Counted from the first letter of the stretch, positions 34,673 through 44,197 are shown. The stretch: DNA of 64,000 nucleotides from Paraburkholderia terricola (GCF_900142195.1 NZ_FRAB01000026.1:1-64000); one strand, 5' to 3'. A program made the numbers and translations. Notes: generated by a model not told the origin, from the letters alone.

Positions 34673-36130
34673 TCAGAACTTCAGCGCATGCAACTGATGA
34701 ATCTTGTCCAGAAGCCAGTGGAAGCTAGCGTGCTCATCGGCTCCAGGCGCGGCGTTTTTCATCGCCATTTTATGCAACATGTCTTGCCGTTGTGAAAGTA
34801 GCCGGCACATTCGATGAGTCACCTCCTGGCTATCCCTCAATAGAGGTGTTACATCGTCCTTGTTCAATCTGTAAATGACGCTCCTCGTGAGCGTCACGAT
34901 CTTCACCTGAACCGGCAAACCCGCGAGTAGCCCGGTCTCCCCCATCGTATCGCCGGGCCCGAGACGCACCACTTCGACCGCCCCGGCAGGTTGCTCCGTT
35001 GAAACACTGAGCACGCCCGAGCCGACGATTGCGAGACTGTCGGGCACCACTTCCGGCGTGAAAATCACCTGCCCGGCGTCGTATTCATGCCGCACCATGC
35101 AACTGGACAGCAACTTCAACTCCTCGTCGCCGATGGCGGCGAATAGTTCGATGCGTCTAAGCAGGCGCTCCTCTGCTTTTGCCACGATGGCCGTGACCGA
35201 TGGCACGCCTCGTGGTTGGAGATCGACCCCCGCGGCGATAAGGTGTCGATAACAGAGGTCGTACAGCTCGTTTGTCAATGGCGTTTTTTTTGCCGTGTCG
35301 TCGACGAAGGCCGTCGCTTCGTACTGGATGGAATGCAGGGTGGATTTTCTTGCCTGCACGAAGGGAGCCGGCGCCGTCAGGATCGAACGAGCTCCAGCCA
35401 GCGCGCATTCAAGCGCGGCAATCACCGTTGCGGGCCGCTCGTCCGGCGAGATTTCCAGAGAGACAGTCACGCCATGCAAAGCGTGCGGCCGGTTGGTATT
35501 GGTGATATTTGCCTTTGCCGCCGCAGCATTGGGAATGATAGTCACATTGCCGTGCGAATTGAGCAGATGCGTTGCTCTCCAATTCATCTCGATCACCTTG
35601 CCTTCCGCGCCATCAATCGAGATCCAGTCACCCACGCGGTACGGCTCTGTGGAATTCAGCACGATCCCTGCAAAGACATCGTGCAAAGTGCTTTGAATAG
35701 CTAAACCGAGAATAACGGCCAATGTCCCCGACGTCGCGATCAGGCCGCGAACGGGTATTTCCAGAACAAACCCGGTCGCGGCTACCGCCGCGGCAAGAAA
35801 CACTACAGCACCGAACACGTCCTGAAAGAGTCTTTGCTTGCGCCACGTCTGTGGCAGGAGAAGTGTGTCGAGAGCAAGAGTGAGCAGGCGGGCACCTGTC
35901 AGCCACCAGAATATCTTCAGTGCCTGCGCCGCTTCGTGAAACAGCGACGCTTCAAAATGCGTGGCCTGTCTGAAGGGGCTGAGGCCCGCGGTGAAAATGC
36001 TCCCCGTGAACACGGCGAAAATCGTGAGCCGGAGCAAGAGACGTGAAACGTCTTGCTTCGGCACTTTGAAACGCCACAGCGCCACGTCGATCAGGACGAC
36101 GGCATAACCGAACACCAGGGAATCGCTCAC
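34673..36130 (-). CDS. mechanosensitive channel (MscS) fused to a cyclic-nucleotide-binding domain
   Basis: The 485-aa protein has about five membrane helices (residues 1-165), the MscS pore and beta domain (GLAIQSTLHDVFAGIVLNSTEPYRVGDWI; IPNAAAAKANITN), and a C-terminal cNMP-binding domain (about 330-450; PGDTMGETGLLAG is the phosphate-binding cassette, with Gly-Glu but no Arg-Ala after it). Such bCNG channels open for cyclic nucleotides and respond weakly, if at all, to membrane tension. The absence of the usual Arg in the cassette makes ligand choice uncertain. Confidence 0.9.
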   Translation of the reverse strand: MSDSLVFGYAVVLIDVALWRFKVPKQDVSRLLLRLTIFAVFTGSIFTAGLSPFRQATHFEASLFHEAAQALKIFWWLTGARLLTLALDTLLLPQTWRKQRLFQDVFGAVVFLAAAVAATGFVLEIPVRGLIATSGTLAVILGLAIQSTLHDVFAGIVLNSTEPYRVGDWISIDGAEGKVIEMNWRATHLLNSHGNVTIIPNAAAAKANITNTNRPHALHGVTVSLEISPDERPATVIAALECALAGARSILTAPAPFVQARKSTLHSIQYEATAFVDDTAKKTPLTNELYDLCYRHLIAAGVDLQPRGVPSVTAIVAKAEERLLRRIELFAAIGDEELKLLSSCMVRHEYDAGQVIFTPEVVPDSLAIVGSGVLSVSTEQPAGAVEVVRLGPGDTMGETGLLAGLPVQVKIVTLTRSVIYRLNKDDVTPLLRDSQEVTHRMCRLLSQRQDMLHKMAMKNAAPGADEHASFHWLLDKIHQLHALKF

Positions 36131-36230
36131 GGAGGCTCCGAGGGGAAGAACGCGCCTGGCGGGTACTCATGCCGCTCCCGCCGGAGCCATTGTGAACGGC
36201 TAACCGCGATGCCCGAGGCTGGCTGACACA

Positions 36231-37439
36231 CTAGCCAAATGACGCCAGCGGGTCGCCTGCCGCCAATGCATCGGCGCGATTCGGCGCCGGTGGATAGATC
36301 CACTGCGTATTGATCATCTGCTTGCGCGCTTTTCCTTCCGCGTGCGTCAGCTTTATCTGGCGATCCCAGCCTTCCGAATAGACCGCTCCCCATTCGCCGA
36401 GATCCAGACAGGTGGCATAAAACGGCTGGCTATACGCCAGCGTCGATGCGCCGATCAGGTCGGCGGCCACGTTGTGGCCGCCGAATTTCCCCATCACCAT
36501 TGCGTGCTGACAAGACATCAACGCGTAGTGCCCTTCATCGTCGCTGCGCACTCGCGCCACATCGCCTGCCACAAACACGCCGGGCGCCTCTTCCACACGC
36601 AGATCGGGGGCGATTTCGACACGGCCAAGCGGGTCCAGACGCGACGAAACCTGTGCTGCAAGCGTACTCGCTCGCATCCCGCCCGCCCATACCACCGTGT
36701 GCGCTTCGATATGCGCACCTGAAGCAGTTCGGACTCCACTCGCGTCGACCGATACGACACCGGATCCCAATACCGCTTCGATGCCGAGCGAATCGAATGC
36801 CTCGGCGACGAAAGGCCGCGGATTAGGCCCGAGATCGGGACCGATCTCAGCCTGCGACCCTACGACGACCACTTTGATCGCCGCATCGGGGCCGAATAGC
36901 GCGCGCATCCGTTTAGGCAATTCGGTTGCGATCTCGATGCCGGTAAAGCCACATCCCACCACGGCAACGGTATTTCGGGCGCTTGAATCGGGAAGCTTCG
37001 CGAGCTTCCTGAGATGCTCTTCAAGTGCCGATGCGTCCTCCATGCAATCGACCGAGAACGCATACTCGGCGAGCCCTGGAATCGGCGGCCGGCTCAGCTT
37101 GCTGCCGCTCGTCAAGAGCAACCGGTCGTAACCGAGCGAGCGGGTTTCGCCGCTCGCGGCCGTCACACGCACGGTCTTGTCGCGAACAGCGATTTCGTCG
37201 ACACTCCCCTCGACGTAGTTCACACCGACGGCGTCAAGCAGGGGCAAAAGCGGCGCGAACATCAAATGCGGCTCGCTTTCGTACATCCGTGGCCGGATCT
37301 GCAACTCGGGTTTCGGTGAGATAAGCGTAATGTCGATGTCGCTAGCCGTTGCGCCGGCGCGGTCGCGCACGCGAGCCGCCCCGAGTGCGCCCCACACTCC
37401 GGCAAAGCCGGCACCCACAATCAAGATCTTCTGCGACAT
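36231..37439 (-). CDS. NDH-2-like NAD(P)/FAD-dependent oxidoreductase
   Basis: The 402-aa flavoprotein has an N-terminal FAD-binding GAGFAGVWGALGAAR, a second Rossmann motif VVGCGFTGIEIATEL for NADH, and a final FVAGDVARV. It resembles type II NADH dehydrogenases and related membrane-bound quinone reductases. There is no transmembrane helix. A TGTTG-N9-CAACA element lies 187 bp upstream. Confidence 0.85.
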   Translation of the reverse strand: MSQKILIVGAGFAGVWGALGAARVRDRAGATASDIDITLISPKPELQIRPRMYESEPHLMFAPLLPLLDAVGVNYVEGSVDEIAVRDKTVRVTAASGETRSLGYDRLLLTSGSKLSRPPIPGLAEYAFSVDCMEDASALEEHLRKLAKLPDSSARNTVAVVGCGFTGIEIATELPKRMRALFGPDAAIKVVVVGSQAEIGPDLGPNPRPFVAEAFDSLGIEAVLGSGVVSVDASGVRTASGAHIEAHTVVWAGGMRASTLAAQVSSRLDPLGRVEIAPDLRVEEAPGVFVAGDVARVRSDDEGHYALMSCQHAMVMGKFGGHNVAADLIGASTLAYSQPFYATCLDLGEWGAVYSEGWDRQIKLTHAEGKARKQMINTQWIYPPAPNRADALAAGDPLASFG

Positions 37440-37625
37440 GATTCTTGCCTTAAGTTTTCAAATTACCCAGTTGACGATGTGCGCCGGAACCCACGACAAA
37501 CCGAGCCCTGTTGCACTGCGCGACGATCGCTGACGATCGCGGCGGCCGACCCATCTGCCGCCCGCCTCACGACAAATCGTAGACTTCGTCTGCGAATGGC
37601 AGTAGGCACTCAAAGGAGATCATTG

Positions 37626-37644
37626 TGTTGTCCCGGCGACAACA
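37626..37644. promoter_or_regulatory. TGTTG-N9-CAACA element, copy 1
   Basis: TGTTGTC and GACAACA are perfect inverted copies separated by CCGGC. It lies upstream of the NDH-2-like gene (187 bp from its start). Three more copies are at 38581, 44179 and 52171. Confidence 0.6.
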
Positions 37645-37664
37645 ATCGACGGGCTTAAACGTCG

Positions 37665-38387
37665 TCAAACAATCCTGGCGAGCGCATCTTCGAGCGTCGG
37701 CCAGGAATGTTTGTCACCTTCGAAGGCAAGATTCACGATTGTGCGAATGCTCCATGGCCCTTCTGATGTGCAAGCGTATTGTTGAGCCGCAGTCACCTGT
37801 TCCTCCATTGCCTGCTTTACTCCATCGGGAAAGGCATTCCTCGCGTCTTCGACCGCCGTCTGCAATACGTGCAATACGGCTTGGCCAAAGGTCACACATT
37901 CTTCGCGCCTCGGTATTTTTCCTTTTTGCATCACCGAGTCTTTCCAGTCGTTCTGATCGGGGGTGAGGAGAACGGGAGGTCGGGCGCAGAAGTTCCGGTA
38001 GTTCAGTAAGTAGGCTTCGTGGCGATTTCGTGGATTGATCCCCAACAGCTTCCAGGCGGCATCGAAACGCTCTTTCTTTATTCCGTTCTGGTACGCCATC
38101 GCGCGCAGAAAAAATTCGTGAAAGTCTTCGAGACTGGCGGTGCAGGACGAGACCGAGTGTCGATAGTGTCCGTCCCGTATCGCGCAAGCGGCAAGTTCGA
38201 AAAGAATCTCGAACTTCTGCTGGCGCAACGCCACGATTCGCTGATGGCCGCGCGAGCATTCCGACATATACCTTCCGTCGCCGTCGGGTCGAAGATCCAG
38301 CAAAACAGAAGAAAGAACGGAATTCCCTACGGAACCTCCGTCCGGGTTGCATTCTAGGCAGACAATGGGAACCGATATCTTTGTCAT
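37665..38387 (-). CDS. hypothetical protein, possible zinc ribbon plus HEPN-like helical domain
   Basis: The 240-aa protein has Cys10, Cys13, Cys44 and His48 in a zinc-ribbon-like layout (CLEC ... CSRGH), followed by a helical part (ACAIRDGHYRHSVSSCTASLE, FHEFFLRAM) whose pattern recalls HEPN-type domains of uncharacterised bacterial proteins. I see no RxxxxH ribonuclease motif of active HEPN toxins. The role is unknown. It is divergent from the winged-helix/NTPase regulator and shares its promoter region. Confidence 0.55.
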   Translation of the reverse strand: MTKISVPIVCLECNPDGGSVGNSVLSSVLLDLRPDGDGRYMSECSRGHQRIVALRQQKFEILFELAACAIRDGHYRHSVSSCTASLEDFHEFFLRAMAYQNGIKKERFDAAWKLLGINPRNRHEAYLLNYRNFCARPPVLLTPDQNDWKDSVMQKGKIPRREECVTFGQAVLHVLQTAVEDARNAFPDGVKQAMEEQVTAAQQYACTSEGPWSIRTIVNLAFEGDKHSWPTLEDALARIV

Positions 38388-38580
38388 GGAAATGTCTCAC
38401 AGTTGGAGGTTGTTTATCGCTTTTTTCCGCATCAACTCTTCTCGCCTCATCAACAGACCACACCCGGCGGTGCGGACCTGGTTCGAGACCAGGTCTCGCT
38501 GGCACTCTATGCCCAATCGACCGCTCCTGCAGAAGAGGTGGGGTGAACCGGTTTGTACGCCAATGACTCGATGGTCTTGA

Positions 38581-38599
38581 TGTTGTCCTGGCAGCAACA
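38581..38599. promoter_or_regulatory. TGTTG-N9-CAACA element, copy 2
   Basis: TGTTG (38581-38585) and CAACA (38595-38599) enclose TCCTGGCAG. It lies in the divergent promoter between the zinc-ribbon/HEPN-like gene (194 bp) and the winged-helix/NTPase regulator (64 bp). Confidence 0.55.
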
Positions 38600-38662
38600 C
38601 CGTGATATCCCGTTGGAGTCTTCCATGTTCGGGGTGACGCAACTACGATTGCTCGTGACGTA

Positions 38663-40258
38663 ATGTTTCGCCGTGGAGAGATCGAGGCAATCGGTCTATT
38701 CCAATACGCACCTGAATCCGGGAATTCGGAGTCTGCTGTGAAGATGAATGCTGAGGAAAATGTCTTGCGCTCCGGCGTGATGGCAAATACCGACCGGCAC
38801 GCGTGCCGCGAAGCGGTATCGTTTGGTCCGTTCACACTTTTTCCTGAAGAGAGACGCCTCGAACGATCAGGTTCATTCGTGCCACTAGGCAGCCGCGCAC
38901 TGGATATTCTTATCGCGCTTATCCAGCACGCCGGACAGGTCGTGGACCGGCGCATGTTGATGTCGCGCGCGTGGAGGAATATCGTCGTGGACGAAAGCAA
39001 CCTGCGCGTCAACATTGCGGGACTGCGCAAAGCACTAGGTGACGGAGAGGGCGGTGTGCGCTACGTGAAAAACGTCCCGGGTATCGGCTACTGTTTCGTT
39101 GGACAGCTTACCCGTGAACGCGTGGTTGTCGAATCCAGTTTCCAATGTGCTAAACCGTCTGCTTTAGCACATTCTGGCTGCTTCGCAACGGGAGCGGCCT
39201 GCCCGCAAGGTCGCGACGAGGTCTTGCGGACTCTTGCGTCCGACTTGGGCAGACATCGGCTTATGTCTATCGTAGGACCCGGAGGCATCGGCAAGACAAC
39301 AGTGGCCATTGCTCTCGCGAAGAGACTGTCCGGCGTGTTTCCTTCGGAGATTCACCTCGCCGACCTCGGCGAAGTTGCTGATGGCGACACGGTAGCGCTT
39401 ACGCTGGCTCGTCTGCTCGGGTTGGGCGATTTTCACGACATGCCCGTCACGTGCATCACGAATTATCTTTCGGCCAGGCGCGCGCTGATCATCCTGGATA
39501 ACTGCGAGCATGTCATCGACGAGGTGACGTCGCTTACAACGCAGATCCTCGCGGTCTCATCCGCGACCTATTTCGTTCTGACAAGCCGCGAGGCGCTACG
39601 TGTCAGATACGAATACGTCTGCCGCCTGTCTGCGCTCGACGTCCCTCCAGGACCGGAGGCGATTTCGATTGAACACGCGCATACTTATCCAGCCGTGCAG
39701 GTATTCATTCAACGCGCACTGGAAGCGGGCGCCAGGTTTCCGCAGACAAGCAAGAGCTATGCAGCCATTGCGAAGATTTGCCGCGAACTGGAAGGCGTCG
39801 CGCTTGCGATCGAGTTTGCCGCGGCGCGCGTCGCGACATTTGGACTGGCCGGCACCATGGCGCTGCTCGGAACCCGCTCACGCCTTCAATGGCAGGGATG
39901 CCGCAACGCCCCTGCGAGGCATCGGAGTCTCGAGGCATCCATTGGATGGAGTTACGCGCTGCTGTCGGAGCAGGAGAGGTCCGCTTTCCGTCGCCTGTCG
40001 TCGTTTGAACAGCCCGCAACGCTCGAGGCCGTCCTTGCGGCGGTGGCAAACGGAACGGGCGATCTTTCGAATGCGATCGCCGTAATTGAAGGGTTGGTTG
40101 CAAAGCACATGCTGCAGGTCCAGCTTGGAGACGACGACTTGCCTCGCTATCGGCTCCCGGTTTCCGAAAGGATCTATGCACGGGAACAACTCAAACAAAC
40201 TACGCTCGATAAGCGGAGCGTCGTCCAACTGAACGGCCTGCAAGGGATTTTCATCTGA
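38663..40258 (+). CDS. winged-helix (OmpR-type) transcriptional regulator with STAND-like NTPase domain
   Basis: The 531-aa protein (possible later start at ATG 38744) has an OmpR/CadC-like DNA-binding domain (VPLGSRALDILIALIQ ... ESNLRVNIAGLRKALGD ... YVKNVPGIGYCFVG) followed by an NTPase with P-loop GPGGIGKTT, a Walker-B-like RALIILDNCEH and a sensor SREALRVRYEY. Many relatives reach 900 residues with a TPR-like C-terminal sensor; this one stops after the NTPase, so signal input must differ or has been lost. The TGTTG-N9-CAACA copy in its promoter makes it the best candidate regulator of those sites. Confidence 0.8.
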   Translation: MFRRGEIEAIGLFQYAPESGNSESAVKMNAEENVLRSGVMANTDRHACREAVSFGPFTLFPEERRLERSGSFVPLGSRALDILIALIQHAGQVVDRRMLMSRAWRNIVVDESNLRVNIAGLRKALGDGEGGVRYVKNVPGIGYCFVGQLTRERVVVESSFQCAKPSALAHSGCFATGAACPQGRDEVLRTLASDLGRHRLMSIVGPGGIGKTTVAIALAKRLSGVFPSEIHLADLGEVADGDTVALTLARLLGLGDFHDMPVTCITNYLSARRALIILDNCEHVIDEVTSLTTQILAVSSATYFVLTSREALRVRYEYVCRLSALDVPPGPEAISIEHAHTYPAVQVFIQRALEAGARFPQTSKSYAAIAKICRELEGVALAIEFAAARVATFGLAGTMALLGTRSRLQWQGCRNAPARHRSLEASIGWSYALLSEQERSAFRRLSSFEQPATLEAVLAAVANGTGDLSNAIAVIEGLVAKHMLQVQLGDDDLPRYRLPVSERIYAREQLKQTTLDKRSVVQLNGLQGIFI

Positions 40259-40323
40259 AATTCGGCTGCGCCGTGTCCCCAGTGACGCTTTGAGCTACAA
40301 ACGCGGGCGTGTAGCGAGAAAGA

Positions 40324-41211
40324 TCATTTCATTAACTGCGCGAATTGCTTCTCCGCAAAATCGATAAATATCTTCGTGCGCGGTGGCATGTTCCTTCCGA
40401 ATCCGTGCAGGACATGAAGAGGAACGGGTCTCAGCGCCAACTCCGGCAAGACGCGACACAAACGTCCTGCGTCGACATCTTCCTGAACCATTGCTTTCAG
40501 AACCTGTGCGATACCGAGTCCATTCAATGTCGCCAGTCTCATGGCCTCACCGCTGTCGGTATCGAATGCTCCTTCCGGCTGCACGCTGACACCGTCAGCA
40601 AACGTGACGGGCACCACGCGTCCGGCAAGTCTGTAACGAACATGGCGATGCGTACCGAGATCGGATATCGATTCCGGCACGCCGTGGCGGTTCAGGTAGT
40701 CGGGGGAGGCCACGAGCGCCAGCGGCAAATGGCCCAATTTCCGCGCATGCAAAGCGCTGTCGATGACCTCTCCCGCTCTGATGACCAGATCGAAACCCTC
40801 GCGGATGACGTCGACATGATGGTCGCTCACGTTCACATCGAACAGCAGGCCTGGATGATGCGCCATCAAGTGCCGGGTGAGCGGGTCGAGCAGAATGCGC
40901 GCTAACGCGCCGGGCACACTGATACGCAGTTTGCCGACCGCGGCCAGCGGCGTAGTCAACGCGTTGCCTGCCTCCTCGATGCCACGTATGAGCGGCGCGA
41001 TGCGCTCGTAGTAGGTGCGCCCCTCTATTGTCAGGACGGTCGCCCTTGTCGAGCGCCGGAAAAGCCTGATGCCGAGACGCCTCTCCAATCTTCCAACGCT
41101 TCTCGACACAGCGGACGGCGTCGTGCCGAGCAAGCGCGCCGCTCCGGTGAACGAACCGGCCTCGACCGCTCGAACAAAGGCAGATAAGCCGTTCAGGTTC
41201 TCAACCGACAT
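40324..41211 (-). CDS. LysR-family transcriptional regulator
   Basis: The 295-aa regulator is started at ATG 41211 (MSVENLNGLSAFVRAVEAGSF), the normal LysR N-terminus; the frame stays open to 41310. The helix-turn-helix is FTGAARLLGTTPSAVSRSVGRLE, followed by the effector domain. It is divergent from an SDR gene; LysR proteins usually control the divergent neighbour. A palindrome lies in the gap. Confidence 0.92.
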   Translation of the reverse strand: MSVENLNGLSAFVRAVEAGSFTGAARLLGTTPSAVSRSVGRLERRLGIRLFRRSTRATVLTIEGRTYYERIAPLIRGIEEAGNALTTPLAAVGKLRISVPGALARILLDPLTRHLMAHHPGLLFDVNVSDHHVDVIREGFDLVIRAGEVIDSALHARKLGHLPLALVASPDYLNRHGVPESISDLGTHRHVRYRLAGRVVPVTFADGVSVQPEGAFDTDSGEAMRLATLNGLGIAQVLKAMVQEDVDAGRLCRVLPELALRPVPLHVLHGFGRNMPPRTKIFIDFAEKQFAQLMK

Positions 41212-41272
41212 TAGTGACCCTTCGGCAAAACTGATAGCTCCGCTGGAGAACTGGGCTGTCGTCTCACCTATA

Positions 41273-41283
41273 GCTAAATTAGC
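41273..41283. promoter_or_regulatory. LysR-box-like palindrome GCTAA-A-TTAGC
   Basis: A perfect 11-bp inverted repeat lies between the divergent LysR and SDR genes, 39 bp before the SDR start. Length and position fit a LysR activation site. Confidence 0.5.
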
Positions 41284-41321
41284 GTTCAACGCGACGTTCG
41301 CGTGGAACAACGGAGATTCAA

Positions 41322-42071
41322 ATGAACAGACTCACAAATAAAGTCGCCGTCATCACCGGCGGCAATAGCGGCATTGGCTTTGCGATGGCAAGGGTGTTTG
41401 TGGCCGAGGGTGCACATGTGCTGATCGTCGGACGGCGTCTGGCCGCGGTGAATGCCGCAGTGTCCGAACTTGGGGATCGGGCAACGGGCCTGACCGGCGA
41501 CCTCGCCGATCCCGCAACGCATGACCGCGTCGCGTCATTGGTTGAAGAACGGTTCGGCGGCCTGGACATTTATGTCGCCAACGCTGGCGTAAACACGATC
41601 GCCCGCTCGGATCAGGTGAGTCTCGAAGCGTACGATGCACAATTCGCTACCAACACGCGGTCGGTTTTCTTCGGCGTTCAGAAAGTCGCGCCTCAACTTC
41701 GCAACGGAGGCGCCATTCTGTTGACGAGTTCGATCGCGAGTTCGAAAGTATTCGAAGGCCACGCGGCGTATGCGGGCAGTAAAGCGGCAATCGAAGCTTT
41801 CGCCCGCAGTTGGGCGCTCGAATTCAAAGAGCGCCGCATCAGGGTCAACGTGATCAGCCCAGGCCCCGTGGACACACCCATTCTTTCGAAACTGGGTATC
41901 GCCGTTGCCGATCGCCCGGCATTCGAGACCGCCGTTGCGGAGAAGATTCCGCTGGGCCGGCTGGGCCGCGCGGAAGAGCTGGCCCATGCCGCGCTCTTTC
42001 TTGTTAGTGACGAAAGCAGCTTCGTTACCGGTGTCAATCTGCACGTCGATGGCGGAATGTCGTTGGCGTGA
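41322..42071 (+). CDS. short-chain dehydrogenase/reductase
   Basis: The 249-aa SDR has the NAD(P) motif TGGNSGIG (residues 12-19), NAG at 87-89, catalytic Ser137, Tyr150 and Lys154, and VDGGMS at the end. Arg38-Arg39 after the second beta strand (GRRL) favours NADPH. The substrate is unknown. GGAG precedes the start. It is probably activated by the divergent LysR regulator. Confidence 0.92.
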   Translation: MNRLTNKVAVITGGNSGIGFAMARVFVAEGAHVLIVGRRLAAVNAAVSELGDRATGLTGDLADPATHDRVASLVEERFGGLDIYVANAGVNTIARSDQVSLEAYDAQFATNTRSVFFGVQKVAPQLRNGGAILLTSSIASSKVFEGHAAYAGSKAAIEAFARSWALEFKERRIRVNVISPGPVDTPILSKLGIAVADRPAFETAVAEKIPLGRLGRAEELAHAALFLVSDESSFVTGVNLHVDGGMSLA

Positions 42072-42168
42072 TTCGTGACCGTTTAACGGGACAACGCGAA
42101 TACGTGAATCGTTCTACCGGCAGCCGATCTGCCGGGAACGGTTGCCGATATCCCAGTTCTGGCGCCCG

Positions 42169-42753
42169 TCAATCGTTAGTCAATGGGCGACGATATCTGG
42201 CGACATACTTCGCCTGAGCAATGACTTTCCCATGCATCTGATAGGCGACGACTGCGGGGCTCGCGGCAGGAGCCACGTCGATTTGCGCCACGTCGAGCGC
42301 GGAGGCCGTCACCACATATCGATGCGACTCCCCCTGGGGAGGACAGGGGCCACCGTATCTGGATTCGCCAAAGTCCGTCAACGTCTCAACCGCGCCTGCC
42401 GGCAAGAGCTTTGGATTGCCGGAAGCTCCTCTTTCGAGCGACGATTCAGAAGGTGGAATATTCGCGATTTCCCAGTGCGTCCAGCCGAGCCCTCCGGTCG
42501 GCGCATCCGGGTCGAAAATCGTCACGACAATGCTCTTCGTGCCGCGCGGAACGTGAGTCCATGAAATGCGCGGCGAGATGTTGTTACCGTGACAGCCAAA
42601 GCCTCCGTACACCTGCTCGTTCGAAAAGCGCCCGTTACGCAGATCGTCGACTTTGATCGTGAACGGCTCCGCGCTGGCTATCGCCGGAATGAGCGCCAGC
42701 GCCAGCGCCATTGACGCGCATAACATCGCGGGCAAACAGGTCCTCAATCTCAT
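42169..42753 (-). CDS. YbhB/YbcL-type PEBP-like protein, exported
   Basis: The 194-aa protein starts at ATG 42753 after a good GGAG; the signal peptide is LPAMLCASMALALALIPAIASA. The fold is the phosphatidylethanolamine-binding-protein family (FGCHGNNISPRISWTHVP; FDPDAPTGGLGWTHWEIANIP; GGPCPPQGESHRY). Bacterial members have no established biochemical role. A broken relative is found at 56.8 kb. Confidence 0.88.
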   Translation of the reverse strand: MRLRTCLPAMLCASMALALALIPAIASAEPFTIKVDDLRNGRFSNEQVYGGFGCHGNNISPRISWTHVPRGTKSIVVTIFDPDAPTGGLGWTHWEIANIPPSESSLERGASGNPKLLPAGAVETLTDFGESRYGGPCPPQGESHRYVVTASALDVAQIDVAPAASPAVVAYQMHGKVIAQAKYVARYRRPLTND

Positions 42754-42994
42754 GATGTGCTCCTTTGAAGGATGAAAGATGCGCACAACCGGTATCAACG
42801 GCAGCGTTCGGCGATTCGTCCGGGAAGGCGGATTCGGGAACGATGGTGCGACTGCTACAGTCGCGCGCACTGCGAAGCTCGATGACCTGGAGAGTCGGTC
42901 CACCGAACTCGCGTGTCAGGCGGGCGGTCAGGATGAGGTCTTCGCACGTACCGATCTCATCGAATGCCGGTGGCGCGGGCAAGTGATCGTTTGC

Positions 42995-43033
42995 AAAAAA
43001 CCGCCGCGAGTCTTGCGCCCTCCCGGCGGTTTT
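42995..43033 (-). terminator. terminator of the MBL-fold gene
   Basis: AAAACCGCCG (42997-43006) pairs with CGGCGGTTTT (43024-43033) over 10 bp, with a run of six T on the minus strand. It lies 53 bp after the end of the MBL-fold hydrolase gene and may also work in the other direction. Confidence 0.8.
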
Positions 43034-43085
43034 CTGGCAATCGTCAGTGCGATCTATACGACGATGGCTGATAGCCGAGCATCAA

Positions 43086-44018
43086 TCAATAGTCCCACAG
43101 CACCGGCACGAAACGGAAGCCTCCACCGTTCTTTGCAATGTGACCGATGGAGGGGAACGCGACATGCGCCGCGGCCAGCAGGGCGCCGGTTTCAGCGGCT
43201 TCGTTGAGCAGCGCGATACGCACGTCCGCAGCGACTTCAGGCTCGTGCTCGAAACCATTTTGCCATTCGGGATGGTCGAAGTTGACTTCGAAAATCGCGT
43301 CGCCCACGAACGTCAGTTTTTCGCCGTTCGATGCGACGTCCACGACGCAGTGCCCCGGCGTGTGCCCACCCGTCACGCGAGCCGACACGCCCTGGGCAAC
43401 TTCCACGGTCTGATCGAACTGCACGATGTTTTCGCTGTAGAGTTTCACGAACGTTTCAGCAGCCTTGCGGAGCGCGGGAGGAACCGTTTCCGGCATCACC
43501 GTCTTGCTGAAGTCCGGATTTTTCCAGAACGCTACTTCCCTGGCCGACACGTGAATGCGCACGTCCGGGCTCAGCTTGGCCTTGACGCCATCGACGTTCA
43601 GCCCGCCGACGTGGTCCATGTGCATATGCGTAACCACGATATCGGTGATCGCAGCCAGGTCGATGCCCGCCGATTCCAGGCGCATCACCGACTGACCGGC
43701 GCGCGTGAAGTATTCAAAACCGTCGCCCACGCCCGAGTCGATCAGGATCAGGCGTTCGCCGCTCCGCACGAGCGCGATATTCAACGCCCAATCGAACATG
43801 TCACGTTGCAGGAAACGACCATCGAACCATTCGTTGCGGTCCGCTTCGCTCACGTTCGTGGACATGGTGGAGGTCGGCAGGGGTAGAACGCCATCGCTGA
43901 TCAGCACGACGTCGACGTCGCCCACGCGCACGGCGTAGCGTGAAGGCACGAGTTCGCCTGAACCTTCTTTGCCAAGGTTGGCGATAACCGGCTGCACATT
44001 GCGGGTTGTTTGGCTCAT
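43086..44018 (-). CDS. MBL-fold metallo-hydrolase
   Basis: The 310-aa enzyme has the metallo-beta-lactamase zinc motif THMHMDHVGGL, a later GGHTPGHCVV and FVGDAIF. The sequence around these sites resembles quorum-quenching lactonases and related hydrolases rather than true beta-lactamases. No signal peptide is present. It is followed by a strong terminator, so it forms a one-gene unit, and has a TGTTG-N9-CAACA copy upstream. Confidence 0.88.
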   Translation of the reverse strand: MSQTTRNVQPVIANLGKEGSGELVPSRYAVRVGDVDVVLISDGVLPLPTSTMSTNVSEADRNEWFDGRFLQRDMFDWALNIALVRSGERLILIDSGVGDGFEYFTRAGQSVMRLESAGIDLAAITDIVVTHMHMDHVGGLNVDGVKAKLSPDVRIHVSAREVAFWKNPDFSKTVMPETVPPALRKAAETFVKLYSENIVQFDQTVEVAQGVSARVTGGHTPGHCVVDVASNGEKLTFVGDAIFEVNFDHPEWQNGFEHEPEVAADVRIALLNEAAETGALLAAAHVAFPSIGHIAKNGGGFRFVPVLWDY

Positions 44019-44178
44019 TTTCGATAGTCCTGTTGATTAGGTGGGGGTAAGCCGCACTGCGTGGTGCGGTTCACGAGCACGAATTTCGCGCGCTTGGTTT
44101 GGCTCGCGGTTCGACCGAGCGTGTGACCGATTGTAGTCAGCGGGGCGAACGGCAGTAGCATCGCGAATGCGTACACCA

Positions 44179-44197
44179 TGTTGTCCGAAGGGCAACA
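44179..44197. promoter_or_regulatory. TGTTG-N9-CAACA element, copy 3
   Basis: TGTTG and CAACA enclose TCCGAAGGG, 161 bp upstream of the MBL-fold gene. The bases after it (ATCGACG) are the same as after copy 1. Confidence 0.55.
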
